Source: Gammaproteobacteria bacterium
GTDB taxonomy: Bacteria; Pseudomonadota; Gammaproteobacteria; Pseudomonadales; Pseudohongiellaceae
Assembly: GCA_029246545.1 (NCBI GenBank)
Contig: JAQWMX010000022.1
Location: forward strand, 1-64,000
Direction of reading: 5' to 3'
DNA length: 64,000 nucleotides
In this document: positions 17,367-26,881 of the stretch, piece after piece
Layout of the letters: each line of letters starts with the position of its first letter
Position numbering within the stretch: position 1 is the first letter of the stretch
Notes under the pieces: generated by a model
The model's input: the letters and a program-made list of their open reading frames with translations, nothing else
Told to the model about the DNA's origin: nothing
Database searches by the model: none
Translations under genes and position numbers: made by a program

Positions 17367-18782
17367 TTGTTCTTCTCTTGCTTAAAATTTTCAAAAGTAA
17401 CTCCAAATAGCAAGATAAAAGAAACAAATTTGATAGTGAATAATAAACGCTCCTTATGGAAACGATTACTGCCGGTAAAAATACGACAGAATATGGGGGT
17501 TATTTGCCTGTCAATTATTATACTTATTGTGATGTGTTTTTTTCTTGGCTCTGTCCAGATTCGCCCTACCGTGTTCACTACTGGAGGCAGCCTAGTAGCA
17601 GAAACGGTAGAATATATTGAAGGCACTGTCGATTTTTTTGATCAGAGCCAACCTCATTCTATTAGCCTTACAGTGAATGATTTCCAATATCAACGAATGC
17701 AGGACGACTACCTATCATACAGTGAGAAAAGTTGGATAGTAGCTGATGCTATTATAGATGGCACCTTTATCCCTTCTGTGGGTATTCGTCTAAAAGGGAA
17801 CTCTACATTGTTTCCTCTTACCGGTCTTCCTATCCCTACAAGTAATGCTACATTTTCGAATCCCTCGACTTTACCTTTAGTATTAAGTTTTGCTGAATTT
17901 TCTGAGGGCCGTGAGTATCAAGGCCATTCAGAAATGGCGATTCGCTCAACATATACTGCTAGTACAACCGCACAGGAGGCGCTAGCTTTGCAATTAATTT
18001 CGGATTCTGGGCAGATTTCTCAACAATACTCTTACGTGACTTTTCAGGTGAATGGTTCTCCTTCGGCAACACGCTTGGTTATTGAAAATCCTGATCAGGG
18101 TTATGCAGTGAGTTTAGACCGAGGAGAAGGAGTCCTCTATAAGTCTCGTAGTGCTAATGCTTTTATATATTACGGTGAAGACCCTACTGAATATGAAGAA
18201 GACTTTGTTCAATTAAGTGCACTAGGTGTTAGAGATCTTAGCCCAGTAATCGGCTTATTAAGATGGCTGAATACCGTGACTCAGGAAGAATTTGATGCTG
18301 AATTAGCGGGTTGGGTAGATATACCGAGTTTTGCTAAATACGTAGCTACTCATAGCTTACTCGTTAATTTTGATGATATGTCAGGCCCCGGACATAATTT
18401 TTTACTTTGGTATGATATAGAGGATGAAAAATTTACTGTAATCAGTTGGGATTTGAATCTTGCTCTTAGCGAAACAGGTATTGGTTTTGGATTGAGTTTT
18501 GGCTTTGATGAAAATGGCGAAGGAACTATGTCAGAAGAAAGGAGGTTGGAGTTTGGCGTAAATTCTTTAAAGGATTTTTTTATTGCAAGTGAAGTCTTTG
18601 CTGAAGAGATAGCAAAGGCTCGTACAGAACTTTATGAATTATGGTTTGATAATGAGCGTAGTTTTGAGATAGTTGCTGGGTTTGCCGAAATTGTGCCTGT
18701 AACAGACATACTAAGTGCTGAAGAGATTGAAGCCGACTTGGAAAAGCTAGAGGAATTTATTGTAAAAAGGCAGACTTTGTAA
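17367..18782 (+). CDS. CotH-kinase-like membrane-anchored protein
   Basis: A protein of up to 471 residues. A single hydrophobic segment (about 45-66, MGVICLSIIILIVMCFFLG) acts as signal anchor, leaving a large exterior domain. That domain reads as CotH kinase family: SYSEKSWIVADAIIDG, GIRLKGNST, the ATRLVIENPDQGYAV strand, and VISWDLNLALSE with the aspartate expected for metal binding. CotH proteins phosphorylate spore-coat or surface proteins, but most bacterial homologues are uncharacterised. The start is uncertain: TTG at 17367 is the longest option, and GTG at 17436 or the ATG before the membrane segment are also possible; none has a strong ribosome-binding site. Confidence 0.78.
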   Translation: MFFSCLKFSKVTPNSKIKETNLIVNNKRSLWKRLLPVKIRQNMGVICLSIIILIVMCFFLGSVQIRPTVFTTGGSLVAETVEYIEGTVDFFDQSQPHSISLTVNDFQYQRMQDDYLSYSEKSWIVADAIIDGTFIPSVGIRLKGNSTLFPLTGLPIPTSNATFSNPSTLPLVLSFAEFSEGREYQGHSEMAIRSTYTASTTAQEALALQLISDSGQISQQYSYVTFQVNGSPSATRLVIENPDQGYAVSLDRGEGVLYKSRSANAFIYYGEDPTEYEEDFVQLSALGVRDLSPVIGLLRWLNTVTQEEFDAELAGWVDIPSFAKYVATHSLLVNFDDMSGPGHNFLLWYDIEDEKFTVISWDLNLALSETGIGFGLSFGFDENGEGTMSEERRLEFGVNSLKDFFIASEVFAEEIAKARTELYELWFDNERSFEIVAGFAEIVPVTDILSAEEIEADLEKLEEFIVKRQTL

Positions 18783-18809
18783 TATCGGTGATTTTATATT
18801 TCACCTAAC

Positions 18810-18833
18810 GTCCGCTATTGGCCGAAAGCAGAC
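18810..18833. repeat. Family A hairpin, copy 6
   Basis: Arms GTCCGC and GCAGAC around TATTGGCCGAAA. It stands 11 bp before a family B copy and 33 bp before a family C end, so all three repeat families meet in this gap of about 140 bp. Confidence 0.7.
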
Positions 18834-18844
18834 CTTAGAACTAC

Positions 18845-18867
18845 TTCCGGTAAGTACATTTGCTGGA
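18845..18867. repeat. Family B hairpin, copy 3
   Basis: TTCCGGTAA and a degenerate TTGCTGGA arm around GTACAT. It directly abuts a family C-like end (AGTTAACTTGTCAATTCC at 18867-18884). Confidence 0.6.
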
Positions 18868-18884
18868 GTTAACTTGTCAATTCC
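18867..18884. repeat. Family C repeat end (single arm)
   Basis: AGTTAACTTGTCAATTCC matches the right end of family C (AGTTAACTTGTCAGTACC) with two differences. No matching left arm is visible nearby. Confidence 0.55.
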
Positions 18885-18920
18885 ATTTTTTGTTCTATAT
18901 CCATGGAGTGTTTAAGTTTT

Positions 18921-20354
18921 ATGTCTAATCCAACGACTGATGAGTCCGTAAGTCATGCGGTAGTTTCGTTTATACAGAGTGTGCAGTATCAGGATTTTTC
19001 AGATGAGGCCATTGCCCTAGCCAAGCGCTGTATAATTGATGGTCTGGGTGTAATGCTTGCTGGTTCGACTCAGCCAGCAGGGCAAATATTGTACGACTAT
19101 GTAAAAGGTACAGATACCAGGAGTCAAACTACAGTATTTGGTAGTAACCCTTTTAAGACAAGTTCTGCTGCGGCTGCCCTGGTTAATGGTACCAGTGGAC
19201 ATGCACTGGATTGGGACGACACCCAACTGGCAACCAGCGCCGATCGTATTTTTGGTTTATTGACCCATCCTACTATTCCACCGATGGTGGCAACTTTGGC
19301 TATTGGAGAACGTAAAGGAATTTCCGGTAAGCGTTTTCTGGAAGCCTTTCTTACGGGCTTTGAAGTCGAATGTAAAATTTCAGAGGCCATCCATCCGGAT
19401 CATTATAAAAAAGGCTTTCATTCTTCGGCAACAGTGGGCACTTTTGGGGCAGCCGTTGCTGCAGCTAAATTACTCGATCTGAATCCTGAAAAAACTGAAC
19501 ATATGCTGGCAATTGCAGCCAGCTCTGCTTCCGGAATTCGCGTTAATTTTGGCACCATGACCAAGCCCTTACACGTAGGGCGGGCTGCCCAAAACGGCAT
19601 TGTTGCCGCTGAATTGGCATCACATGGGTTTACGGGTGGCAAAGCTCCTTTAGATCCTCCCTGGGGCTTTTTCCAGACCTTTAGTCAGGGAGAGGGTTTT
19701 GATGCCGACCGCATAGTCGGAAAATTAGGTAAGCCGCATACAATTGTCTCGCCCGGAGTTTCCATAAAGCCCTATCCTTGTGGAGTCCTGGGTCATCCTA
19801 CAATGGATGCTATGCGACGTCTGGTTATTGAGAATGATGTCGATGCAAAGGATATCGTTGCAATTCGCATACGTGCCGGGTCTAACATTTTAAATCCATT
19901 ACGCTATCCTATCGCAAATAATGAGCTTGAAGCCAAGTTTTGCCCGGCATTTATGGTGAGTGCCGTTGCCTTAAGACGTAAAGCTGGAATTCATGAATTT
20001 AACGACGAGTTTGTCAAAAGTGAACCTGCTCAAACACTGATGAAAAAAGTAACCTGTGTATTGGATTCTGAAATAGAAGCGCAGGGTTGGGAAAAAATTC
20101 GCAGTACTGTTGAAGTTGATCTTGCTAATGGCAGCACGCTGGTACAAAAAGCAGATGAACGTTACAGAGGCGGCCCGGATTTGCGCTTTACTCGAGAGGA
20201 TCTGTTGGAAAAATTTACCGATTGTGCTGCTTTGGTATTAAATGAGAAACAAATCAGCAAAGTCTTTGCTTTAATGGAAAGTCTTGACGAATGCACCGAT
20301 ATTAATGAATTGGTTGCCTGTCTGATTCCAGATTCGGGAAACCAAAGTCAATGA
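18921..20354 (+). CDS. MmgE/PrpD family protein 1
   Basis: A 477-residue protein when started at the ATG at 18921 (GGAG at 18905-18908; an upstream ATG at 18903 would add six residues and lacks such a site). It reads as MmgE/PrpD: CIIDGLGVMLAGST, AALVNGTSGHALDWDD, HPTIPPMVATLA, HSSATVGTFGAAVAAAKLL and KPLHVGRAAQNGIVAAELA are hallmark segments. The family includes 2-methylcitrate dehydratase, cis-aconitate decarboxylase and other enzymes on branched tricarboxylates. Its stop overlaps the start of the next gene (ATGA), so it leads an operon that also encodes two carboxylate transport systems. The exact substrate is open. Confidence 0.9.
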   Translation: MSNPTTDESVSHAVVSFIQSVQYQDFSDEAIALAKRCIIDGLGVMLAGSTQPAGQILYDYVKGTDTRSQTTVFGSNPFKTSSAAAALVNGTSGHALDWDDTQLATSADRIFGLLTHPTIPPMVATLAIGERKGISGKRFLEAFLTGFEVECKISEAIHPDHYKKGFHSSATVGTFGAAVAAAKLLDLNPEKTEHMLAIAASSASGIRVNFGTMTKPLHVGRAAQNGIVAAELASHGFTGGKAPLDPPWGFFQTFSQGEGFDADRIVGKLGKPHTIVSPGVSIKPYPCGVLGHPTMDAMRRLVIENDVDAKDIVAIRIRAGSNILNPLRYPIANNELEAKFCPAFMVSAVALRRKAGIHEFNDEFVKSEPAQTLMKKVTCVLDSEIEAQGWEKIRSTVEVDLANGSTLVQKADERYRGGPDLRFTREDLLEKFTDCAALVLNEKQISKVFALMESLDECTDINELVACLIPDSGNQSQ

Positions 20355-21607
20355 GCCTGGCCTGGTTATCCATTGCGGCGCTGGCACTGGCCGTCACTCT
20401 GAGTTGTACTACGGCAGTAAATATAGGGATATTGTCACTTTCACTGGCACTGATTATAGGTGTCGGTTTTGGCGATATGTCTACGGCCATGGTGCTCGAA
20501 GGTTTTCCTACTTCCCTGTTTACTACCTTATTGGGGGTAACGCTTTTATTTTCCATTGCAGAATGTAATGGCACCTTATCACGCGTTACCGCACGGGCAG
20601 TGGCCTTATGCCGTGGACATGCGGGAGTCTTGCCAATCATGTTTTTTATGGTTGGTTTTGTGATTTCGACAATTGGAGCCGGAGCAACACCTGCCAGTGC
20701 TCTGCTTGCCCCTCCAGCTATGGCAGTTGCAGGTCGCGCTAAAATTCCACCCTTGCTGATGGCCGTCATGGCCGGCAATGGTGTACTGGCCGGAACCCTT
20801 TCGCCTTTTTCACCGACCGGCATTGTCGCGAATGGTGTAATGGATCAGATAGGGCTTGGCGGTGTTGAGTGGTACACCTTTGCCTTTAATGCTTTTGCTC
20901 ATGCACTGGTCGGCTTTGGTACCTTCTTTTTATTCGGCGGCCTGAAATTGTTTCGACGCCAAAATCATGAGGGGACCTTGGCTGATGCAACAATGGATAC
21001 AAATTCTGTTGAGTCAATGGAAAATCAGCACTGGATTACAATAGCGGGGATTACAGTTTTTATCATTTTGGTCGCAGGTTTTTCCTATGATGTGGGTATG
21101 ATAGGTCTGATAGTCGCAACAGTGCTGGTATTGTTCAGAACAGTAGATGAAGCAGAAGCGATAAAAAATATTCCCTGGCGGGTTATATTGATGGTAACAG
21201 GCGTTAGCGTATTGATTGCCTTGCTGACTGCGACAAATGGGTTGGAACTTATTACCAGCGGAATAGCGACGATTGCAACAGCCGAAACCATCAATCCCAT
21301 TGTGGCTTTTTCGGCAGGCCTGATTTCAGTATACAGCAGCACTTCAGGTGTGGTCTTGCCGGCCTTTTTGCCCATGGTTCCTTCACTGGCCGAGCAGCTG
21401 GGAGGTATAAACCCCCTGAATATTGCCTGGGCGATGAGTGTTAATGCCAGCCTGGTTGATTTATCGTCCCTTTCGACCGTTGGAGCACTTTATATTGCCA
21501 GTGCTGCGCCTGGTACCGATACCCGTAAATTTTTTAATGCCCTGCTGGCCTGGGGTATGTCAATGACAGTTATAGGTGCCTTGATAAGCAAACTCATGTT
21601 TGGCTAA
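20351..21607 (+). CDS. MatC-like carboxylate permease (ArsB/NhaD superfamily)
   Basis: A 418-residue membrane protein with about eleven hydrophobic segments. The N-terminal TTAVNIGILSLSLALIIG and the SIAECNGTLSRVTARAVAL segment resemble the MatC N-terminal family of dicarboxylate carriers in the ion transporter superfamily. The conserved STIGAGATPASALLAPPAM and LAGTLSPFSPTGIVANG motifs lie at the two re-entrant regions. It overlaps the preceding MmgE/PrpD gene by 4 bp, so it is probably the uptake route for that enzyme's substrate. The operon also encodes a second, unrelated tripartite transporter. Confidence 0.82.
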   Translation: MSLAWLSIAALALAVTLSCTTAVNIGILSLSLALIIGVGFGDMSTAMVLEGFPTSLFTTLLGVTLLFSIAECNGTLSRVTARAVALCRGHAGVLPIMFFMVGFVISTIGAGATPASALLAPPAMAVAGRAKIPPLLMAVMAGNGVLAGTLSPFSPTGIVANGVMDQIGLGGVEWYTFAFNAFAHALVGFGTFFLFGGLKLFRRQNHEGTLADATMDTNSVESMENQHWITIAGITVFIILVAGFSYDVGMIGLIVATVLVLFRTVDEAEAIKNIPWRVILMVTGVSVLIALLTATNGLELITSGIATIATAETINPIVAFSAGLISVYSSTSGVVLPAFLPMVPSLAEQLGGINPLNIAWAMSVNASLVDLSSLSTVGALYIASAAPGTDTRKFFNALLAWGMSMTVIGALISKLMFG

Positions 21608-21655
21608 ATATGCTGCCACATACTCATAAGTATTTAATTTAAAAAACAGAATAAA

Positions 21656-22603
21656 ATGAAAATAAAAAGCAGGTTTATATTTCCATTACTATTTCTGTTT
21701 TGCAGTTTTTCAGCTTTCCCCCAGAACTATCCGGTAGACACAATAACCATGCTCACTCATTCAAGGCCAGGCGGGGGTAGTGACGTCTTTTTGCGGGAAT
21801 TGTCCCGTTATCTGTCCCAGGAATTGGGTGCCACTATCATCATTAAAAATGTTACAGGCGGGTCCGGAGCTAGCGCCATTGCCGAACTGGCCAGGGCAAC
21901 ACCGGATGGATCAAAATTCTATGCCACCACACCCACTTTTATTTATACCTCTTTGTTGTCTCAACCTGCATACTCTTATAAAGATGTTGATCCTCTGGTG
22001 AATTTATTTTTTGACCCTGAACTTATTTACACCGCAGCAGACAGTCCCTTTCAGAGCCTGGAAGATGTTCTTGATAAGGCCAGAAATACTCGGGGTTTAT
22101 GGGGAGCGGCAAATCCGGCATCCATGGAAAGACAAGCTCTCGAACAATTAAAACTTGCCACTGGTGTTAATGCCGCCGTCATCAGCCATGAAGGAGGCGG
22201 AGATTTAATGATCAATGTGTTGAACGGGACTCTGGATATTGGCGTTGGTGAAGCACAGGAATTACAGTCACAGCTAGAAGCCGGGGCTTTGCGACTGTTA
22301 GCGACCCTGAGTGGTACTCGGCTGGAACAATTTCCGGAAATTCCAACAGTTCAAGAACTGGGGTATGAGGTTGTTGTTCGAAAATTCAGGGGAATTGCAG
22401 CTCCCAAAGGCTTGCCTCCTGAACTTATTCTGCAATGGGAACAAGCTATACAGAATGTCATGGTTAACCCACAATACCAAGCGTCTTACCTTGCTGACAA
22501 TTTGCGTCCCAACTATATTAATCATATTGAATACCAGGTATTCATTGATGACTTTGTTCTTGAAACAGAAAGTTACTTGCGCAGCGTGGGAATTATCGAA
22601 TGA
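21656..22603 (+). CDS. TctC-type substrate-binding protein (Bug family)
   Basis: A 315-residue periplasmic solute-binding protein of the tripartite tricarboxylate transporter. A signal peptide (about 1-22, ending SAFPQ) precedes YPVDTITMLTHSRPGGGSDVFLREL, the family's first strand with its ligand-binding loop, and AIAELARATPDGSKFYATTPTF, equivalent to the usual GADGYTL motif. The ISHEGGGDLMINVLNGTLDIGVG segment matches the second binding lobe. It is followed by tctB and tctA in the conventional order. The ligand is presumably a tricarboxylate or related organic acid. Confidence 0.92.
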   Translation: MKIKSRFIFPLLFLFCSFSAFPQNYPVDTITMLTHSRPGGGSDVFLRELSRYLSQELGATIIIKNVTGGSGASAIAELARATPDGSKFYATTPTFIYTSLLSQPAYSYKDVDPLVNLFFDPELIYTAADSPFQSLEDVLDKARNTRGLWGAANPASMERQALEQLKLATGVNAAVISHEGGGDLMINVLNGTLDIGVGEAQELQSQLEAGALRLLATLSGTRLEQFPEIPTVQELGYEVVVRKFRGIAAPKGLPPELILQWEQAIQNVMVNPQYQASYLADNLRPNYINHIEYQVFIDDFVLETESYLRSVGIIE

Positions 22604-22662
22604 GTTCTCTGTATTTATTTCCCATTAGACGGCTTTACTTTATAGTCCTTACCTAGTCAGGA

Positions 22663-23142
22663 ATGAAGACAACTATGCTATCCAAGGATTTTGTTGGAGG
22701 ATTAATTACCATCTTGTTGGGAAGTCTCTATCTGTTCTTTGCATTCAAACAGCGGGTAAGCGCATTGGCAGATACTGTTGGCCCTGCTGGTATGCCAAAA
22801 TTTCTGGGTATTCTGATGCTATCTTTGGGCGTCATATTATGTGTTCAGTCTGTTGTGCACAGCTTAAAAACAAATGCTCCGGCTTTGGTTGAGTGGCAAG
22901 GAGAGGGTAAACGCTTTTTCAGGGCTTTTGGGTTGCTTTGTCTGGCAATTGTTTACCTAGTGCTGGTTTCCATTCTTGGCTATGTCTTAGCTATTACAGT
23001 GTTGCTTACGCTTGTTGCTTTATATCTTGGGGCGCAGTTCAGCGGGCAACTTGCTACGATTGCAATAGGAGGCGCTGCCATACTGTGGGCGATTTTTGTC
23101 CTGTTATTGGATGTCCCCATGCCTTCAGGCATTTTGTTGTAA
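22663..23142 (+). CDS. TctB-type small membrane subunit
   Basis: A 159-residue protein with four predicted membrane segments, matching TctB in size and order. The N-terminal KDFVGGLITILLGSLYLFFA and the GPAGMPKFLGILMLSLGVILCVQS segment (equivalent to the family's G-x-G-x-FP motif region) support the call. It forms the small subunit of the tripartite transporter with the adjacent TctA. An in-frame ATG four codons in is an alternative start. The gene ends 7 bp before tctA. Confidence 0.88.
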   Translation: MKTTMLSKDFVGGLITILLGSLYLFFAFKQRVSALADTVGPAGMPKFLGILMLSLGVILCVQSVVHSLKTNAPALVEWQGEGKRFFRAFGLLCLAIVYLVLVSILGYVLAITVLLTLVALYLGAQFSGQLATIAIGGAAILWAIFVLLLDVPMPSGILL

Positions 23143-23149
23143 AGGGAAT

Positions 23150-24631
23150 ATGGACACCATCCTCACATTGTTACCAGATTCATTAAACTTTTATTTGGTA
23201 TTGCCTGCCATACTTGGGGTTGCTTGGGGCATTATTGGTGGTTCCCTGCCTGGCATCTCACCGTCCATTACCATGGCTCTGCTGTTACCCTTTACCTATG
23301 CACTGGAGCCATCCATGGCAATTGTGCTACTGGCATCCACCTATGTCGGTGCGGAATATGGCGGATCAATACCGGCAATTCTGATACGCACACCTGGCAC
23401 AAATGCAGCAGCAGCTTCTGTCCTTGACGGCTACGAGATGAACCTTCAAGGCAAGGCCGGGCTTGCACTGGGAATTTCCTTATATTCAGGTGTTATTGGT
23501 AGCTTTGTTGGATTGTTTTTTTTAGTAATGTTAAGTCAGCTGCTAGCTGAACTCGCTCTTGCCTTTACGCCGCCAGCTTATTTTGCCCTGGGTATACTTG
23601 GCTTGAGTGTGATTGTCAGTTTGTCAGATCAGTCATTGGTTAAAGGTTTGATCGCTGCGGTGTTGGGGCTGATGATTGCCACTATAGGAACGGATCCTGT
23701 TTCTGGTATCAGCCGTTTTACCTTTGGTGTTTCAGGTCTATTGCCCGGTATCCAGCCCATACTCATTATGGTGGGATTATTTGCCATGAGTGAGTTATTT
23801 AAACAGGCCTCAATTCTGGAAGATTTACGAGTTAAAACGAGTCCACGAATTCGCTTTCCCGAAAAAAAACTAAGGAAAAGACTGATTTTGCCGCAGTCGA
23901 TTGGAGCATTATTCGGTGGATTTGAAGGAGTCATGCCCGGTGCTGGCGGAACCATTGCTTCCTTTATGTCTTATAACGAAGCCCGACGGTGGTCAAAGTC
24001 AAAAGACGAGTTCGGTAAGGGCTCGCCAGAAGGAATAGCGGCACCGGAAACGGCAAACAATACAGTAGCAGGAACATCCTTGATTCCCTTATTGAGTTTT
24101 GGCATACCGGGTTCCAATTCAACAGCTATTTTACTGGGAGGTTTTCTTGTACACGGCTTAATCCCGGGGCCCATGTTATTTGCACGTTCCGGCGATGTAG
24201 TTACTGATTTATATGCGGGGCTGTTTTTCGCTGCGATTGCTCTGTTTTTTATCGGTTATGCGATTATGCCTGTTTGTATTTGGCTGGTGAATAAGCCGCG
24301 CCCCTACCTTAATGCATTTATATTGGCTTTAATTATGTCCGGTATTTATTCTATAAATAATAGCCTATTTGATCTCTCTATTATGTTGGTTGCAGGTGTC
24401 ATTGGTTATTTTATGAGAGTAATGAAATTTCCATTTTTGCCGACAGTATTAGGTCTGGTGCTAGGATTTATGATTGAAAGTAATTTCAGGCGATCATTAT
24501 TATTATCGGGAGATGATCTCAGCATCTTTATGGATGACAAGATTTCACTGATGCTTTTAACGTTTGCTGTGATATTTGTTTTTGGATCACTGGCAAAAAG
24601 GTTGATCCAGGTTCTGCGTGCTGGAACTTAA
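23150..24631 (+). CDS. TctA-type large membrane subunit
   Basis: A 493-residue permease started at the ATG at 23150, 7 bp after the tctB stop and preceded by AAAGGGA; the open frame reaches back into tctB, but that part is out of phase with a plausible protein start. The two family hallmark glycine-rich repeats are present: GGSLPGISPSITMALLLPFT near 25 and FGGFEGVMPGAGGTIASFMS near 250, along with AAPETANNTVAGTSLIPLLSFG. It is the main conducting subunit for sodium- or proton-driven tricarboxylate uptake. Confidence 0.94.
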   Translation: MDTILTLLPDSLNFYLVLPAILGVAWGIIGGSLPGISPSITMALLLPFTYALEPSMAIVLLASTYVGAEYGGSIPAILIRTPGTNAAAASVLDGYEMNLQGKAGLALGISLYSGVIGSFVGLFFLVMLSQLLAELALAFTPPAYFALGILGLSVIVSLSDQSLVKGLIAAVLGLMIATIGTDPVSGISRFTFGVSGLLPGIQPILIMVGLFAMSELFKQASILEDLRVKTSPRIRFPEKKLRKRLILPQSIGALFGGFEGVMPGAGGTIASFMSYNEARRWSKSKDEFGKGSPEGIAAPETANNTVAGTSLIPLLSFGIPGSNSTAILLGGFLVHGLIPGPMLFARSGDVVTDLYAGLFFAAIALFFIGYAIMPVCIWLVNKPRPYLNAFILALIMSGIYSINNSLFDLSIMLVAGVIGYFMRVMKFPFLPTVLGLVLGFMIESNFRRSLLLSGDDLSIFMDDKISLMLLTFAVIFVFGSLAKRLIQVLRAGT

Positions 24632-24673
24632 TGCAAAAGTACTGAATTGGCAATAGAGTGAAGCGGAGAATTC

Positions 24674-26074
24674 ATGAGTGAAGTGAGTGACAGAAGTAAA
24701 GTGAATAACGAGAGTGAACAAAGTGTAGCCCAGCTTTTGGGCGCTTGGGGTGCGAGTCTTGATCCCACAAATTTGAGCGAAGTCAGTCTGGCAAAAAACC
24801 GGGATATTCTGATCGATATTATTGGGCTTTGTATTGCCGCTCGCAACAAAGACTATGTTAAAGCGGTGATTGAGGCTTCAGAACCCGGTGATTTCACCAT
24901 TCTTGGTCATGCCAAATGTGTTTCAGTATCCAGTGCAGCCTTAGTCAATGGTACGGCTGCCCATGGCGAGGATTTTGATGATACTTTTGAAGGTGGGCCT
25001 GTGCACTCTGGCGTAGTTATGGTGCCTGCCATGCTGGCTGCAGCAGAACGTTATCAATTGAACTCAGCTGACCTTATGCTGGGTCTGGTCGCAGGCAATG
25101 AATTACTCTGCAGACTTGCTTTGACATTACCCAAAGCCATACACAAGTCTGGGTTTCATCCAACAGCAGTACTTGGATCATTCGCAGCAACTTTTGGGAT
25201 TGCTGTAGCATGCAGGTCCGAAAGCAAGGTCATTGCCAATGCGCTGGGAATTGCCGGAAGCATGGCATCAGGCATTATTGAATATCTAGGTGACGGCAGT
25301 TGGACCAAACGTATGCATCCGGGCTGGGCTGCTCAATCAGGCCTTCGTGCCTTTGCAATGGCGAAGGCGGGCTTTGCAGGCCCGCGCTATGTGTTCGAAG
25401 GTGAGCACGGGGTATTTAAGGTATTTGCTTCTTCAGTTAAGCCAAAACTGGACTGCCTTTTTGATGGCCTCGGTGAGGAATATGTCAGTAACACTATTTC
25501 ATTCAAACCCTATCCCTGCGGGACTATGATTCAACCTTATATAGATTGTGCCCGACAACTTCGGGAACAAGGAATTAATGTTGGTGAAATAGAATCTATT
25601 CTTTGTGAAACAGCAGAAGGTTATGTGCACAGACTATGGGAACCATTAGTCATAAAAAGATCTCCGCCGACTTCCTATGCTGCAAAATTCAGTGTGCCTT
25701 ATGGAGTGGCTTTAGGTTTGATTAGGGGGCACGCAGATCTGGACGACTATAGTGAAGACTCAATCGCTGACCCGGATATACTGACACTGGCTGCGAAGAT
25801 TAATTATCAGATCGATCCGGCTAACCCTTATCCACAGACTTTCACGGGGCATGTCAGAGTGCTATTTAAAGATGGGTCTCATAAAGAAGTTCGACAAGGC
25901 TTTATGCGGGGCGGGCGTGATGCACCGCTTAGTCAAAAAGAAATTACAGAAAAATTTTATGCTAACTGTAAGTATGGTGGACATTCAGACCCGGATAAAA
26001 TTTTAAATATTTGTAAATCTATAGGGTCTATGCAGGATGACTATCTATTAATCCAGAAAATAGGGGAAGCTTAA
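24674..26074 (+). CDS. MmgE/PrpD family protein 2
   Basis: A 466-residue second MmgE/PrpD protein in the same operon. Family segments are AALVNGTAAHGEDFDDTFE, GPVHSGVVMVPAMLAAAE, HKSGFHPTAVLGSFAATFG and MHPGWAAQSGLRAFAMAKAG. It is clearly diverged from the first copy, including the GEDFDD motif in place of ALDWDD, so the two probably catalyse different steps or act on different isomers. Its stop overlaps the SDR start by one base (TAATG). The operon context points to a branched or substituted tricarboxylate, or an itaconate-like acid; I cannot be more specific. Confidence 0.9.
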   Translation: MSEVSDRSKVNNESEQSVAQLLGAWGASLDPTNLSEVSLAKNRDILIDIIGLCIAARNKDYVKAVIEASEPGDFTILGHAKCVSVSSAALVNGTAAHGEDFDDTFEGGPVHSGVVMVPAMLAAAERYQLNSADLMLGLVAGNELLCRLALTLPKAIHKSGFHPTAVLGSFAATFGIAVACRSESKVIANALGIAGSMASGIIEYLGDGSWTKRMHPGWAAQSGLRAFAMAKAGFAGPRYVFEGEHGVFKVFASSVKPKLDCLFDGLGEEYVSNTISFKPYPCGTMIQPYIDCARQLREQGINVGEIESILCETAEGYVHRLWEPLVIKRSPPTSYAAKFSVPYGVALGLIRGHADLDDYSEDSIADPDILTLAAKINYQIDPANPYPQTFTGHVRVLFKDGSHKEVRQGFMRGGRDAPLSQKEITEKFYANCKYGGHSDPDKILNICKSIGSMQDDYLLIQKIGEA

Positions 26075-26829
26075 TGAGCTCTGCAAATCAGCCATTGCCA
26101 GACAAGATTGCTCTGGTTACCGGTTCATCAAGAAATATCGGCAGGGCAATAGCCAGAGCTCTAGCCGAAAATGGGAGCCATGTTGTCATTCATGCTGCCC
26201 ATGATCAGGAGGCGGCCGAGGACACATTAAGCCAAGTAGAGTCGTGTGGGATGCAGGGAATGATCACCCTTGGAGATCTTGCTGATCCGCAAACAGCTCC
26301 GCGTATTATTAAAGAGGTGCTGGATAAGTTTGGCCGACTTGACACCCTGGTTAACAATGCGGCCATTCGTCCGGAATCGCCATTTTCAGAATTATCTTTT
26401 GCTGAATGGCGACGCGTAATGAGTGTCTGTTTGGATGCGGTATTTTTGACAACGCATGCCGCTTTACTAGCCCTTCAGGAAAGTACTGAGGCTTCCATAA
26501 TAAATATTGGGGGCTTAACTGCACATACCGGCGCAGCAAATCGCGCGCATGTCATTTCAGCCAAGGCCGGAGTAGTTGGTTTTACCAAGGCCCTGGCTCA
26601 TGAATTATCACCTGAAGGGATAACGGTTAATTGTGTCTCACCAGGTCTAATCGAAACTGTCAGGGATGAAACGAATAAGCCCCAACATCATGCTACCAGA
26701 ACCAATCTGGTCAACCGTCGTGGTCAGCCTGAAGAAATAGCTGAGGCAGTAGCCTTTCTTGCAGGACCCTCTGGTCGCTACATCACTGGACAAACATTGC
26801 ATATTAATGGCGGCGCCTATCTAGCTTAA
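26074..26829 (+). CDS. Short-chain dehydrogenase/reductase with atypical active site
   Basis: A 251-residue SDR. The Rossmann glycine motif is TGSSRNIGRAI at 17-27, the NNAA motif is at 94-97, and the C-terminal GPSGRYITGQTLHINGG is typical of classical SDRs. The catalytic tetrad is altered: K164 is present in ISAKAG, but the position four before it, normally Tyr, is V160, and the upstream serine position is occupied by GG (146-147, IINIGGLTA). Some SDR subgroups with an RAHV-S-AKAG phrase look like this. It may be a weak or non-classical oxidoreductase. It is the last gene of the operon and overlaps MmgE/PrpD 2 by one base. Confidence 0.85.
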   Translation: MSSANQPLPDKIALVTGSSRNIGRAIARALAENGSHVVIHAAHDQEAAEDTLSQVESCGMQGMITLGDLADPQTAPRIIKEVLDKFGRLDTLVNNAAIRPESPFSELSFAEWRRVMSVCLDAVFLTTHAALLALQESTEASIINIGGLTAHTGAANRAHVISAKAGVVGFTKALAHELSPEGITVNCVSPGLIETVRDETNKPQHHATRTNLVNRRGQPEEIAEAVAFLAGPSGRYITGQTLHINGGAYLA

Positions 26830-26881
26830 TTAGCTTATTCAGACAGTCAATTTAGGCCTATAAAAATCAGTATCATTAGTC

